DNA from: CAINEC01 sp046303115
Lineage (GTDB): Bacteria > Bacteroidota > Bacteroidia > AKYH767-A > OLB10
Length of the DNA: 30,506 bases
NCBI GenBank assembly: GCA_046303115.1
Contig: JBKCGZ010000148.1
Location: 1 to 30,506 of the forward strand
Direction: 5' to 3'
A program made the translations under genes and the position numbers. Position 1 is the first letter of the stretch; each line of letters opens with the position of its first letter. Positions 6,192-13,489 of the stretch are shown here, piece after piece. The notes under the pieces were generated by a model. It was not told where the DNA came from. It made no database searches and was given only the letters and a program-made list of their open reading frames with translations.

Positions 6192-7819
6192 TTTTTCTTT
6201 CTGACATTTTTTAATGTCAATAAGTTCATGCCATTAATACCAAGGCCATCGATATTGTTTTGATGAAGTCTTAAAACTTTGTCGTAGTAGAGAACAACGA
6301 CCGGCGCTTCCGACATGACAATGGAGTCAAGATGATGGTATTTAATTGTTCTAAGACTATCATTTTGTATGCGCATTGCTGCTTCATACTCAGTGTCAAA
6401 AAATGCATTTTCAAAATGCGTGTAGTTAGGACCGTTTGGAGATTTGTTTTTACTATAAAATAACGACAAATAGTTTTCTGGGTCTGAATAATCCGCAATC
6501 CATGATCCTCTAAACCAAGATAACTGGTGTTTGCTCACCATCTGACGATGTTGTGCGGCTTGATTGACTTCTACTTTTACTTTAATTCCAATTTCAGCAA
6601 GCTGTCCTTGAATAAATTCACATAAATCCTGATACGAATTTGTTGTACTCATTGTAATTGTCGGTAAGCCTTCCCCGTTAGGATATCCAGCTTCTTTCAA
6701 AAGTGCTTTGGCTTTTTCAGGGTTAAAGTTATATCCGTAATCGGATGCTGTATTAAATCCCGGAGAGCCTATAGGAACAAATCCTGCAGATCCAGGTGAT
6801 GCCATATTGTTTCTTAAATATCGGATCATTTTGCCTCTATCGAATGCATAATTGATAGCCTTTCTTATTCTTAAATCATTTAAAGGATTCTTGGCGTCTT
6901 CCTGATTTAGATCAATTGCAAATCCTAGATACTCTGTGTTTAAGTAAGACGAAGTAAGTACTTTAAATTTGTCTTTGTATTTCGATTTAATGCTGCCATT
7001 CTTGTTTAAAAGATCATCTTTATAGGATGCATCTAGTCCGCTGATTAAGTCGATTTTGCCTTTAAGGAATTCCATGAATGCACTTTGCTTATCAGGAATG
7101 AATGAAATCATGACTGCATCTAAATAGGGAAGTCGAATTCCGTTTTCATCTTTTTCAAAATAGTTTTCATTCTTGTGAAACACTAACGCAGATCGCTCAA
7201 ACCATTTGAAGAATTTAAACGGACCTGTGCCGATAGGGTTTTTTCTGAAATCTTTACCATAATATTCAATAGCCTCGTGTGGTACAACAGAACAATATGT
7301 GGAGGATAGTAAGCCCAAAAAAGGAGGAAAGGATTCTTTTAGTTGAATGGATAAAGTCGTGTCGTTAAGGGCTTGAATATTTAAGAGGTTTTTGATGGTA
7401 TCCTGTTCGATAAAGTTAAAAATCCAGCTTCCTGGAGAAGCTACTTTGGGGTCGATAATTCGATTGAATGAATAAACAAAATCGCTTGCGTTTACTTTCC
7501 TGCTTTTCAAGAATTTTGCACCTGAATGAAAATAAACGTCATCGCGTAATATGAATGAATAAGTTTTTCCATCGGGACTAATCGTCCATGATTTAGCAAT
7601 ACAAGGTTGTGGGATTAATCCGTCATTTAAGCTTACTAGTCCATTAAAGAGCTGGTTACAAGCCCAAATATTTGCTTGGTTACTTGCAAATGCAGGGTCT
7701 AAGGATGTTACTCCAGATGCTTCATTATATCGAAATACAGTTTTTTCACTCTTGTTTGAATGAGAATTAGTACATCCTGATAAAATCAGAAGGAGAATAG
7801 AAATTGCAATTAATCGCAT
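6188..7819 (-). CDS. Orphan family-5 (oligopeptide-type) ABC substrate-binding lipoprotein
   Basis: A 543-residue lipoprotein with signal peptide MRLIAISILLLILSGC and lipobox LSGC (lipid-modified Cys16). The body is the SBP_bac_5 / OppA-DppA fold: near the N-terminus SLDPAFASNQ and LVSLNDGLIPQPCIAKSW, then DVYFHSG, NPIGTGPFKF, LRIRKAINYAFDR and KAKALLKEAGYPNG. Family members bind peptides or other small solutes for an ABC importer. No oligopeptide permease or ATPase gene lies beside it, so it may use distant components. The longer reading frame to 7912 would run into mtaB and lose the signal peptide, so ATG 7819 is preferred. A candidate -7 element stands 3 bases before this ATG. It is divergent from mtaB. 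Confidence 0.9.
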   Translation of the reverse strand: MRLIAISILLLILSGCTNSHSNKSEKTVFRYNEASGVTSLDPAFASNQANIWACNQLFNGLVSLNDGLIPQPCIAKSWTISPDGKTYSFILRDDVYFHSGAKFLKSRKVNASDFVYSFNRIIDPKVASPGSWIFNFIEQDTIKNLLNIQALNDTTLSIQLKESFPPFLGLLSSTYCSVVPHEAIEYYGKDFRKNPIGTGPFKFFKWFERSALVFHKNENYFEKDENGIRLPYLDAVMISFIPDKQSAFMEFLKGKIDLISGLDASYKDDLLNKNGSIKSKYKDKFKVLTSSYLNTEYLGFAIDLNQEDAKNPLNDLRIRKAINYAFDRGKMIRYLRNNMASPGSAGFVPIGSPGFNTASDYGYNFNPEKAKALLKEAGYPNGEGLPTITMSTTNSYQDLCEFIQGQLAEIGIKVKVEVNQAAQHRQMVSKHQLSWFRGSWIADYSDPENYLSLFYSKNKSPNGPNYTHFENAFFDTEYEAAMRIQNDSLRTIKYHHLDSIVMSEAPVVVLYYDKVLRLHQNNIDGLGINGMNLLTLKNVRKKN

Positions 7820-7822
7820 ATA

Positions 7823-7830
7823 CAAATCTA
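7823..7830 (-). promoter_or_regulatory. Candidate -7 element of the binding-lipoprotein gene
   Basis: The minus strand reads TAGATTTG, a perfect TAnnTTTG, with only TAT between it and the ATG at 7819. Transcription would start at or next to the start codon, giving a leaderless mRNA. Confidence 0.5.
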
Positions 7831-7877
7831 ATAAAGAAACTGTAGACTTTTGCTTCTTGTTACATGCAGCAATTTTA

Positions 7878-7885
7878 TACTTTTG
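7878..7885 (+). promoter_or_regulatory. Candidate promoter of mtaB
   Basis: TACTTTTG matches TAnnTTTG perfectly and ends 6 bases before the mtaB ATG. A TTG at 7857-7859 lies 18 bases upstream of it, near the 19-base spacing expected for the -33 element. This is the best two-part promoter I see in the window. Confidence 0.6.
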
Positions 7886-7891
7886 CAACAC

Positions 7892-9199
7892 ATGAATACT
7901 GTAGCATTTCATACACTTGGATGTAAGTTGAATTTTTCTGAAACTTCAACAATCGCTCGTCAATTTAAAGAGGCGGGATGGGATAAGGTGTCCTTTCCTG
8001 GACCTGCAGATGTATATGTGATTAATACGTGCTCCGTAACTGAAAATGCAGACAAAGAGTGTAAGTCGATTGTGAATAGAGCAATGGCCGCTAATGGCAA
8101 TGGGAAGGTAATTGTGATTGGATGCTATGCTCAGTTAAAACCTCAAGAGATTGCGAATATAACAGGTGTTGATTTGGTGTTAGGTGCTCAAGAGAAGTTC
8201 AATGTTCTTGACTATTTAAATACACTTGAGAAGAAAGATAAAGGAAGTTACATTTCATGTGAGATTGAACAAATTGAAACGTTTGTTAGTTCTCATTCAT
8301 CTGATGATAGAACGCGTGTGTTTTTGAAAGTTCAAGATGGTTGTGATTACAGCTGTACTTTTTGTACGATACCATTGGCTAGAGGAAAGTCGCGAAGTGA
8401 TACAGTGCAAAACGTTGTTGCTAAAGCGGAAGAGATTATTAAATCAGGTGTCAAAGAAATTGTATTGACCGGAATTAATTTAGGTGATTTTGGATTAGAT
8501 GCGAATGGTAAAAGAGTTGAGCGTTTTGTTGATTTGGTAAGCGCGCTTGACAAAGTTGATGGGTTGGAGCGAATTCGAATTTCCTCAATTGAACCCAATT
8601 TATTGACGGATGAAATAATTGAATTGATAAGTAAATCAAATAAGTTTGTACCACATTTTCATATTCCATTACAAAGTGGCTCTGATGCTATGCTTAAGTT
8701 AATGCGTCGCCGTTATCTTCGTGATTTATATGTCGACAAAGTGCAGAAAATCCGAAAGCTTATTCCGAATTGTTCAATTGGAGTTGATGTGATTGTTGGA
8801 TTTCCTGGAGAGACGGATGAGCACTTTGATCAAACAGTTGATTTTTTAAAGGACTTAGATATAACCTATCTTCATGTGTTCACTTATTCCGAAAGAGAGA
8901 ATACTCCGGCGAAGGATTACGAAGGAAAAGTCCCGATGGAAATTCGAAAATTGAGAAACAAGACGTTGAGAAATTTATCAATCAAGAAGCAACGTGCGTT
9001 TTACGAGAAAAATATTGGAATGCAACGTCTAGTTTTATTTGAGTCGGAAATACAAAATGATTTCATTTACGGTTATACTGATAACTATATTCGTGTTAAG
9101 ACTAATTACGATGGCGGTTTGATTAATAAAATCGTGAATTGTAAAATCGAAAATATCACTCCTGAATGTGTAGGAGAAGTTGAATTGTTAATGAATTAA
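7892..9199 (+). CDS. mtaB: MtaB: tRNA t6A37 methylthiotransferase
   Basis: A 435-residue radical-SAM enzyme of the MiaB/MtaB family that turns t6A37 into ms2t6A37 in tRNA. The N-terminal UPF0004 domain carries its three cluster cysteines C11 (TLGCKLN), C47 (NTCSVT) and C78 (IGCYAQ). The radical-SAM domain has C151, C155 and C158 in CDYSCTFC. The C-terminal part (about 370-435) fits a TRAM RNA-binding domain. The TLGCKLN opening and overall length fit MtaB better than MiaB or RimO. I start at ATG 7892, because the upstream TTG/ATG frame from 7850 runs through the promoter element. It is followed after 3 bp by lgt. The substrate base is made by the pathway of the nearby tsaE. Confidence 0.93.
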   Translation: MNTVAFHTLGCKLNFSETSTIARQFKEAGWDKVSFPGPADVYVINTCSVTENADKECKSIVNRAMAANGNGKVIVIGCYAQLKPQEIANITGVDLVLGAQEKFNVLDYLNTLEKKDKGSYISCEIEQIETFVSSHSSDDRTRVFLKVQDGCDYSCTFCTIPLARGKSRSDTVQNVVAKAEEIIKSGVKEIVLTGINLGDFGLDANGKRVERFVDLVSALDKVDGLERIRISSIEPNLLTDEIIELISKSNKFVPHFHIPLQSGSDAMLKLMRRRYLRDLYVDKVQKIRKLIPNCSIGVDVIVGFPGETDEHFDQTVDFLKDLDITYLHVFTYSERENTPAKDYEGKVPMEIRKLRNKTLRNLSIKKQRAFYEKNIGMQRLVLFESEIQNDFIYGYTDNYIRVKTNYDGGLINKIVNCKIENITPECVGEVELLMN

Positions 9200-9202
9200 A
9201 GA

Positions 9203-10360
9203 ATGTATCCTACCATATCAGATTTCTTGCTTGACTTTTTTGGATTGAACCTGCCACTTCCAATACAAACTTTTGGATTTATGCTGGCAATTTCATTTTT
9301 TCTTGCAGCGTATACATTGAAGCTTGAGCTGTTACGTAAGGAAAAATCTGGTTTATTAAACTATCATGTAGTTACTACGGTTCAAGGTAAGCCTGCTTCA
9401 ATAATCGAGATTTTGAGTTCTGCAGTTACAGGTTTTTTTATTGGGTTTAAATTGACTTTTATACTTTTTAATTATTCTGAATTTGTTAATGATACACAAG
9501 GAGTTTTACTTTCGTCAAAAGGCAATGCGATTGGCGGATTAATTGTAGCGGCATCAATGGCGTATATGCGTTACCGTGAGGGCGAAAAAAATAAACTTCC
9601 TGAATTGAAAGTTGTGCAGGAAAATGTATGGCCGCATCAGATGGTGATGAATATTACATTTACCGCAGCTATATCAGGAATTATTGGAGCAAAGCTTTTT
9701 CACAACCTTGAAAACTGGGATGAGTTGATGGCTAATCCTGTAGATGCATTATTGTCGTTTAGTGGACTTACCATGTATGGAGGATTAATCTTTGGAACTG
9801 TAGCTGTAATTTACATGACGCGAAAATATGGTATCCATCCATTGCACATTGCTGATGCTGCAGCGCCAGGAATTATGTTGGCCTATGGAACAGGACGATT
9901 AGGTTGTCAATTGTCGGGTGACGGTGATTGGGGTGTTGTTAATCTTGCACCTAAGCCAGATTGGATGAGCTTTTTACCGGATTGGTTTTGGTCGTATAGT
10001 TACCCGCATAATGTAATTAGTAGCGGTGTGCCAATGGAAGGATGTTTTGGGAAACATTGCATGATTTTACCTCAACCTGTATTTCCAACACCATTGTATG
10101 AAGCAATCATATGCATTGCATTGTTTTTTGTGTTGTGGTCGGCAAGAAAGAGATTAATTTTTCCAGGGGCTGTGTTTTCACTTTATTTATTGTTAAACGG
10201 AATTGAACGATTTGCAATAGAACAAATTCGTGTCAATAATAAATTCATGTTCTTGGGAATGAATTTGACGCAGGCAGAAATTATCGCTTCTTGTTTGATT
10301 ATTTTAGGATTATCCGGATTGATAGTATTTAGAAAAAAATCCAATGGAGTTAATCAATAA
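9203..10360 (+). CDS. lgt: Prolipoprotein diacylglyceryl transferase, long form with internal repeat
   Basis: A 385-residue polytopic membrane enzyme that attaches diacylglycerol to the lipobox Cys of prolipoproteins. The family core is seen in MYGGLIFG (191-198), AYGTGRLGCQLSGDGDWG (227-244), FPTPLYEA (294-301) and NGIERFAIEQIR (332-343). It is about 95 residues longer than E. coli Lgt (291). The extra part lies after TM1 and resembles the following module: residues 75-128 and 155-211 share AxxGxxIGxKL, LLSxxG, GGLI and YMxR. The HGG His of E. coli appears as YGG here. Start ATG 9203 lies 3 bp after mtaB. The 3' end overlaps the next gene by 17 bp. The Lgt identity is firm; the duplication is my reading. 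Confidence 0.92.
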   Translation: MYPTISDFLLDFFGLNLPLPIQTFGFMLAISFFLAAYTLKLELLRKEKSGLLNYHVVTTVQGKPASIIEILSSAVTGFFIGFKLTFILFNYSEFVNDTQGVLLSSKGNAIGGLIVAASMAYMRYREGEKNKLPELKVVQENVWPHQMVMNITFTAAISGIIGAKLFHNLENWDELMANPVDALLSFSGLTMYGGLIFGTVAVIYMTRKYGIHPLHIADAAAPGIMLAYGTGRLGCQLSGDGDWGVVNLAPKPDWMSFLPDWFWSYSYPHNVISSGVPMEGCFGKHCMILPQPVFPTPLYEAIICIALFFVLWSARKRLIFPGAVFSLYLLLNGIERFAIEQIRVNNKFMFLGMNLTQAEIIASCLIILGLSGLIVFRKKSNGVNQ

Positions 10361-11144
10361 AACATTTTGTGAAGAGGTTAAGTTGATCGTAAATGAGGCT
10401 GTTTCATTTATACGCAATGAAAGATTAAATTTTGATCAGTCTGCTGTTGAGTATAAAGGTACAAACGATTTAGTTTCTTACGTTGATAAAACGGCAGAGA
10501 AAATTCTTGTAGATAAGCTAGTTCTTTTAATTCCTGAAGCAGGTTTTATTACAGAAGAAAATACACTTTCAATTAATGATAAAGATTATTGTTGGATTAT
10601 TGATCCATTGGATGGAACTACCAATTTTATTCATGGGTTAAATTGTTATTGTGTGAGTGTAGCATTGTTGTTTAAGAATGAATTAGTTCTTGGTATTGTT
10701 CACGAAGTAATTTCTGATGAATGCTTTTATGCGTGGAAAGATGGTGGTGCGTATTGCAACAACAATAAAATAGTGGTTTCCTCAATTGCAGATTTAAATC
10801 AGTCATTAATCGCAACTGGATTTCCTTACACCAATTATTCTAGGATGGAAGCATACATGCGTGTATTCGATTATTGTATGCGAAATACACATGGACTGAG
10901 AAGACTTGGGTCAGCTGCAATGGATTTAGTTTATGTTGCAGCAGGTAGGATGGATGCCTTTTATGAGTACGGTTTAAACGCTTGGGATATTGCAGCAGGC
11001 TGTATCATCTTGAAAGAAGCAGGAGGGGAGGTAAGTGATTTTTCGGGAGAAGAAAATTATTTGTTTGGTAGAGAGATTTTAGCCACTAACAAAAAAATAC
11101 ACCGATCTTTTTTAACAGTAATCTCAAAAGAATTTAATCAATAA
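10344..11144 (+). CDS. Inositol monophosphatase-family phosphatase
   Basis: A 266-residue Mg-dependent sugar/inositol phosphatase. It shows E71 in ITEEN, the metal motif DPLDGTTNF (87-95), and WDIAAGCIILKEAGGEV (214-230) with D215, the three metal-site regions of the family. SuhB/IMPase members dephosphorylate myo-inositol 1-phosphate; related ones act on NADP or 3'-phosphoadenosine phosphates, so the substrate is not fixed by sequence. The ATG lies inside the last codons of lgt (17-bp overlap), so it is probably translated in the same mRNA. It is convergent with phoU across a terminator. Confidence 0.88.
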   Translation: MELINKTFCEEVKLIVNEAVSFIRNERLNFDQSAVEYKGTNDLVSYVDKTAEKILVDKLVLLIPEAGFITEENTLSINDKDYCWIIDPLDGTTNFIHGLNCYCVSVALLFKNELVLGIVHEVISDECFYAWKDGGAYCNNNKIVVSSIADLNQSLIATGFPYTNYSRMEAYMRVFDYCMRNTHGLRRLGSAAMDLVYVAAGRMDAFYEYGLNAWDIAAGCIILKEAGGEVSDFSGEENYLFGREILATNKKIHRSFLTVISKEFNQ

Positions 11145-11170
11145 AAAAGCGCTGTATTTCTACAGCCCTT
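11142..11170 (-). terminator. Intrinsic terminator of the pst-phoU operon
   Basis: On the minus strand AAGGGCTGTA-GAAA-TACAGCGCTT forms a 10-bp stem with one mismatch and a GNRA (GAAA) tetraloop, followed by TTTTTTATTG. This is a classic rho-independent terminator directly after phoU. On the plus strand the stem is followed only by a weak T-rich tract, so termination of the lgt-side mRNA is less certain. Confidence 0.8.
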
Positions 11171-11176
11171 GAGATT

Positions 11177-11839
11177 TTACTTCTGGCTTTTATGTTTCAG
11201 AACTTTAGCTTCGATATAAAATATCGTTTCTTCAGCAATATTTTTACATTGGTCGCCAACACGTTCTAATTTTCTAATCATACTTATCGTATATAAACTC
11301 TGATTGATGTGATCTGCATGCGTGCGAATAAATGCAGCGATTTTATCATTCGCTTCAATATTGATTTCATCAACTGTTTCATCTAATTTAAAAATACTTC
11401 GAGCAAGTTTGGTGTCTTCTTCAGCAAATGAACGAGCTGTTGTATTCATAATTTCGATACATGTATCGAACATCTCAATTACTCTCGATGTTTCAAGTAA
11501 TTCTTTCTCTGGCTCGAGCTTGAAATTCATTACAAACTTCGCAACACTTTCAGCAATGTCTCCAATTCTTTCAAGATTAGAATTGATTTTCATGCATGCT
11601 AATACAAATCGCAAATCGATTGCAACAGGATTAAACAATGCAATGATATTTTCGCAATCGCGATCAATTTTTAATTCGAATCCGTTAACACGTTTTTCGT
11701 TTATCACTACCTCACGAGCTAAGTCTTTGTCAAGTTGTAAAAACGACTCTTTCGATTTGGTTAATTGCGTTTGAACAAGTTCGAACATTTCAAGAATGTT
11801 AGAACGTAAGTTTTGTAATTCAATATTTAAATGTGACAT
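11177..11839 (-). CDS. phoU: PhoU phosphate signalling protein
   Basis: A 220-residue all-helical cytoplasmic protein made of two similar three-helix halves. The first contains NEKRVNGFELKIDRDCENI and PVAIDLRFVLACMKINSNLERIGD, and the second FKLDETVDEINIEANDK and ISMIRKLERVGDQCKNIAEE. The paired ERIGD / ERVGD motifs are hallmark metal-binding PhoU signatures. PhoU links Pst transporter status to the PhoR kinase and represses the Pho regulon when phosphate is plentiful. It is the last gene of the pstSCAB-phoU unit, 19 bp after pstB and just before a strong terminator. Confidence 0.96.
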   Translation of the reverse strand: MSHLNIELQNLRSNILEMFELVQTQLTKSKESFLQLDKDLAREVVINEKRVNGFELKIDRDCENIIALFNPVAIDLRFVLACMKINSNLERIGDIAESVAKFVMNFKLEPEKELLETSRVIEMFDTCIEIMNTTARSFAEEDTKLARSIFKLDETVDEINIEANDKIAAFIRTHADHINQSLYTISMIRKLERVGDQCKNIAEETIFYIEAKVLKHKSQK

Positions 11840-11858
11840 AATGTTATTTTGTTAATGA

Positions 11859-12611
11859 TCAACCAAATCTTCCAGTGATGTAGTTTTGGGTTCTAACATC
11901 TGTAGGGTTGGTGAATATTTTTTTTGTTGAATCAAACTCTACTAACTCTCCTAAATAAAAGAATGCAGTGCTATCGCTAACCCTTCCTGCTTGTTGCATA
12001 TTATGAGTAACGATAATGATTGTATAGAGATTTTTTAAATCATAAATCAACTCTTCAATTTTAGCTGTAGAGATAGGGTCTAATGCAGAAGCAGGCTCAT
12101 CCATCAATAATACAGAAGGTTCAATAGCCAATGCTCTAGCTATACATAAACGTTGTTGTTGACCCGTAGATAAGGCCATTGCTGATTTTTTAAGTTTGTC
12201 TTTAACTTCATCCCAAAGCGCTGCCTGCTTTAAGCATATTTCTACACGTTCTTCAATAAAACTTTTATGAGTAATGCCGTTTACACGAAGTCCGTAGGTG
12301 ACATTTTCAAAAATGGTTTTAGGAAATGGATTTGGTTTTTGAAAAACCATTCCTACTCGCTTTCTTAATTCATCGATTTTGATTGACTTGCTATAAATAT
12401 TTTTACCGTCAATTAAACATTCTCCTTCAATTTTTACCCCATCTATAAGATCATTCATTCGATTAAACAAGCGGAGAAAGGTTGACTTACCACAACCAGA
12501 AGGGCCTATAAGTGCAGTAACAGTGTTTTTTTCAATCCCCATGTTGATTCCTTTTAAAGCATGAAAGGAGCCATAATGAAGATTTACATTTTTACTCTCT
12601 ATTTTATACAT
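11859..12611 (-). CDS. pstB: PstB phosphate ABC transporter ATPase
   Basis: A 250-residue ATP-binding subunit. It has Walker A GPSGCGKS (36-43), the Q-loop VFQKPNPFP (89-97) typical of PstB, signature LSTGQQQRLCIARALA (147-162), Walker B VLLMDEP (167-173) and the H-loop at IIVTHNM. It powers uptake through the PstC/PstA channel at the inner membrane. It starts 6 bp after pstA, and phoU follows after 19 bp. Length and motifs are all standard. Confidence 0.97.
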   Translation of the reverse strand: MYKIESKNVNLHYGSFHALKGINMGIEKNTVTALIGPSGCGKSTFLRLFNRMNDLIDGVKIEGECLIDGKNIYSKSIKIDELRKRVGMVFQKPNPFPKTIFENVTYGLRVNGITHKSFIEERVEICLKQAALWDEVKDKLKKSAMALSTGQQQRLCIARALAIEPSVLLMDEPASALDPISTAKIEELIYDLKNLYTIIIVTHNMQQAGRVSDSTAFFYLGELVEFDSTKKIFTNPTDVRTQNYITGRFG

Positions 12612-12617
12612 GATAGA

Positions 12618-13484
12618 TTAATTCGTTTTGTACTTCTTTGTTAAAATTCTACGGATAATGTTGGCGATAATGTTTAATATGAAGACAATTAAAATTAAAA
12701 TTACGGCAGTTCCATAGGCCATTACTCTCGATTCTCCAATATTGGTTCCGCTAGTAGATATAACATATAAGTGATAAGGCAATGCCATCACTTGGTCAAA
12801 AATACTAGTAGGTAATTTAGGAAGAAAATAAGCAGCAACGGTGAATAAAATGGGTGCTGTTTCACCTGATACACGACCAATACTTAAAATTAGTCCGGTG
12901 ATGATATTCGGCAATGCCATTGGCAATGTTACGCGTTTAATGGTTTGTAATTTTGTTGCTCCAAGAGCATAGCTAGCTTCACGATAAGAATTATCAATTG
13001 CTTTTAAAGCTTCTTCCGTTGTGCGTATTACAACAGGTAATGCTAATAATCCTAACGTTAACGAACCTGCTAAAATAGAATCACCAAATTCTAATTTGTT
13101 TACGAATAAAGCCATTCCGAATAATCCGAAAATGATGGATGGTACTCCCGCTAGATTGGCTGTCATCAATTGAACAAATTTTCTATACCAATTATCCTTA
13201 GTAAATTCAAAAATATAAATGCCCGACATTACACCAATTGGAAATGCAAAGAGCATAGAGCCTGCTATGAGGGTCAATGTTCCGATTATTGCAGGATAAA
13301 TTCCACCTTTGGTCATTCCATCTTCAGGCATTTTCGTGATAAAATCCCAACTAACAACACCAATCCCTTTTACTAAAATGAATCCGATAATAGAAAATAA
13401 TATTCCCATCACGGCTAAAGATAAAATTCTGAATGTCCAAAATGCTATCGACTGACTAAGTATTTTTTTAAAATCTGATTGCAT
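12618..13484 (-). CDS. pstA: PstA phosphate ABC transporter permease
   Basis: A 288-residue inner-membrane permease with about six hydrophobic segments. The cytoplasmic EAA coupling loop is EASYALGATKLQTIKRVTLP (169-188), which contacts PstB. GLFGMALFV and PVVIRTTEEALKAID are typical of PstA. Length is normal, with no insertion like that in PstC. The start lies 5 bp after the pstC stop and 6 bp separate its stop from pstB, so the three genes are tightly coupled. Confidence 0.95.
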   Translation of the reverse strand: MQSDFKKILSQSIAFWTFRILSLAVMGILFSIIGFILVKGIGVVSWDFITKMPEDGMTKGGIYPAIIGTLTLIAGSMLFAFPIGVMSGIYIFEFTKDNWYRKFVQLMTANLAGVPSIIFGLFGMALFVNKLEFGDSILAGSLTLGLLALPVVIRTTEEALKAIDNSYREASYALGATKLQTIKRVTLPMALPNIITGLILSIGRVSGETAPILFTVAAYFLPKLPTSIFDQVMALPYHLYVISTSGTNIGESRVMAYGTAVILILIVFILNIIANIIRRILTKKYKTN

Positions 13485-13489
13485 ATTGA

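Noticed and set aside
6202..6219. TGACATT-TTTT-AATGTCA hairpin as a terminator between the convergent TolB-like and binding-protein genes
   Set aside because: It lies inside the coding end of the binding-protein gene, is AT-rich and has no U-run after it on either strand.
11322..11774. 150-codon plus-strand ORF opposite phoU
   Set aside because: Phase-shadow of a strongly supported phoU gene; Ser-rich composition typical of antisense reading frames, no motif.
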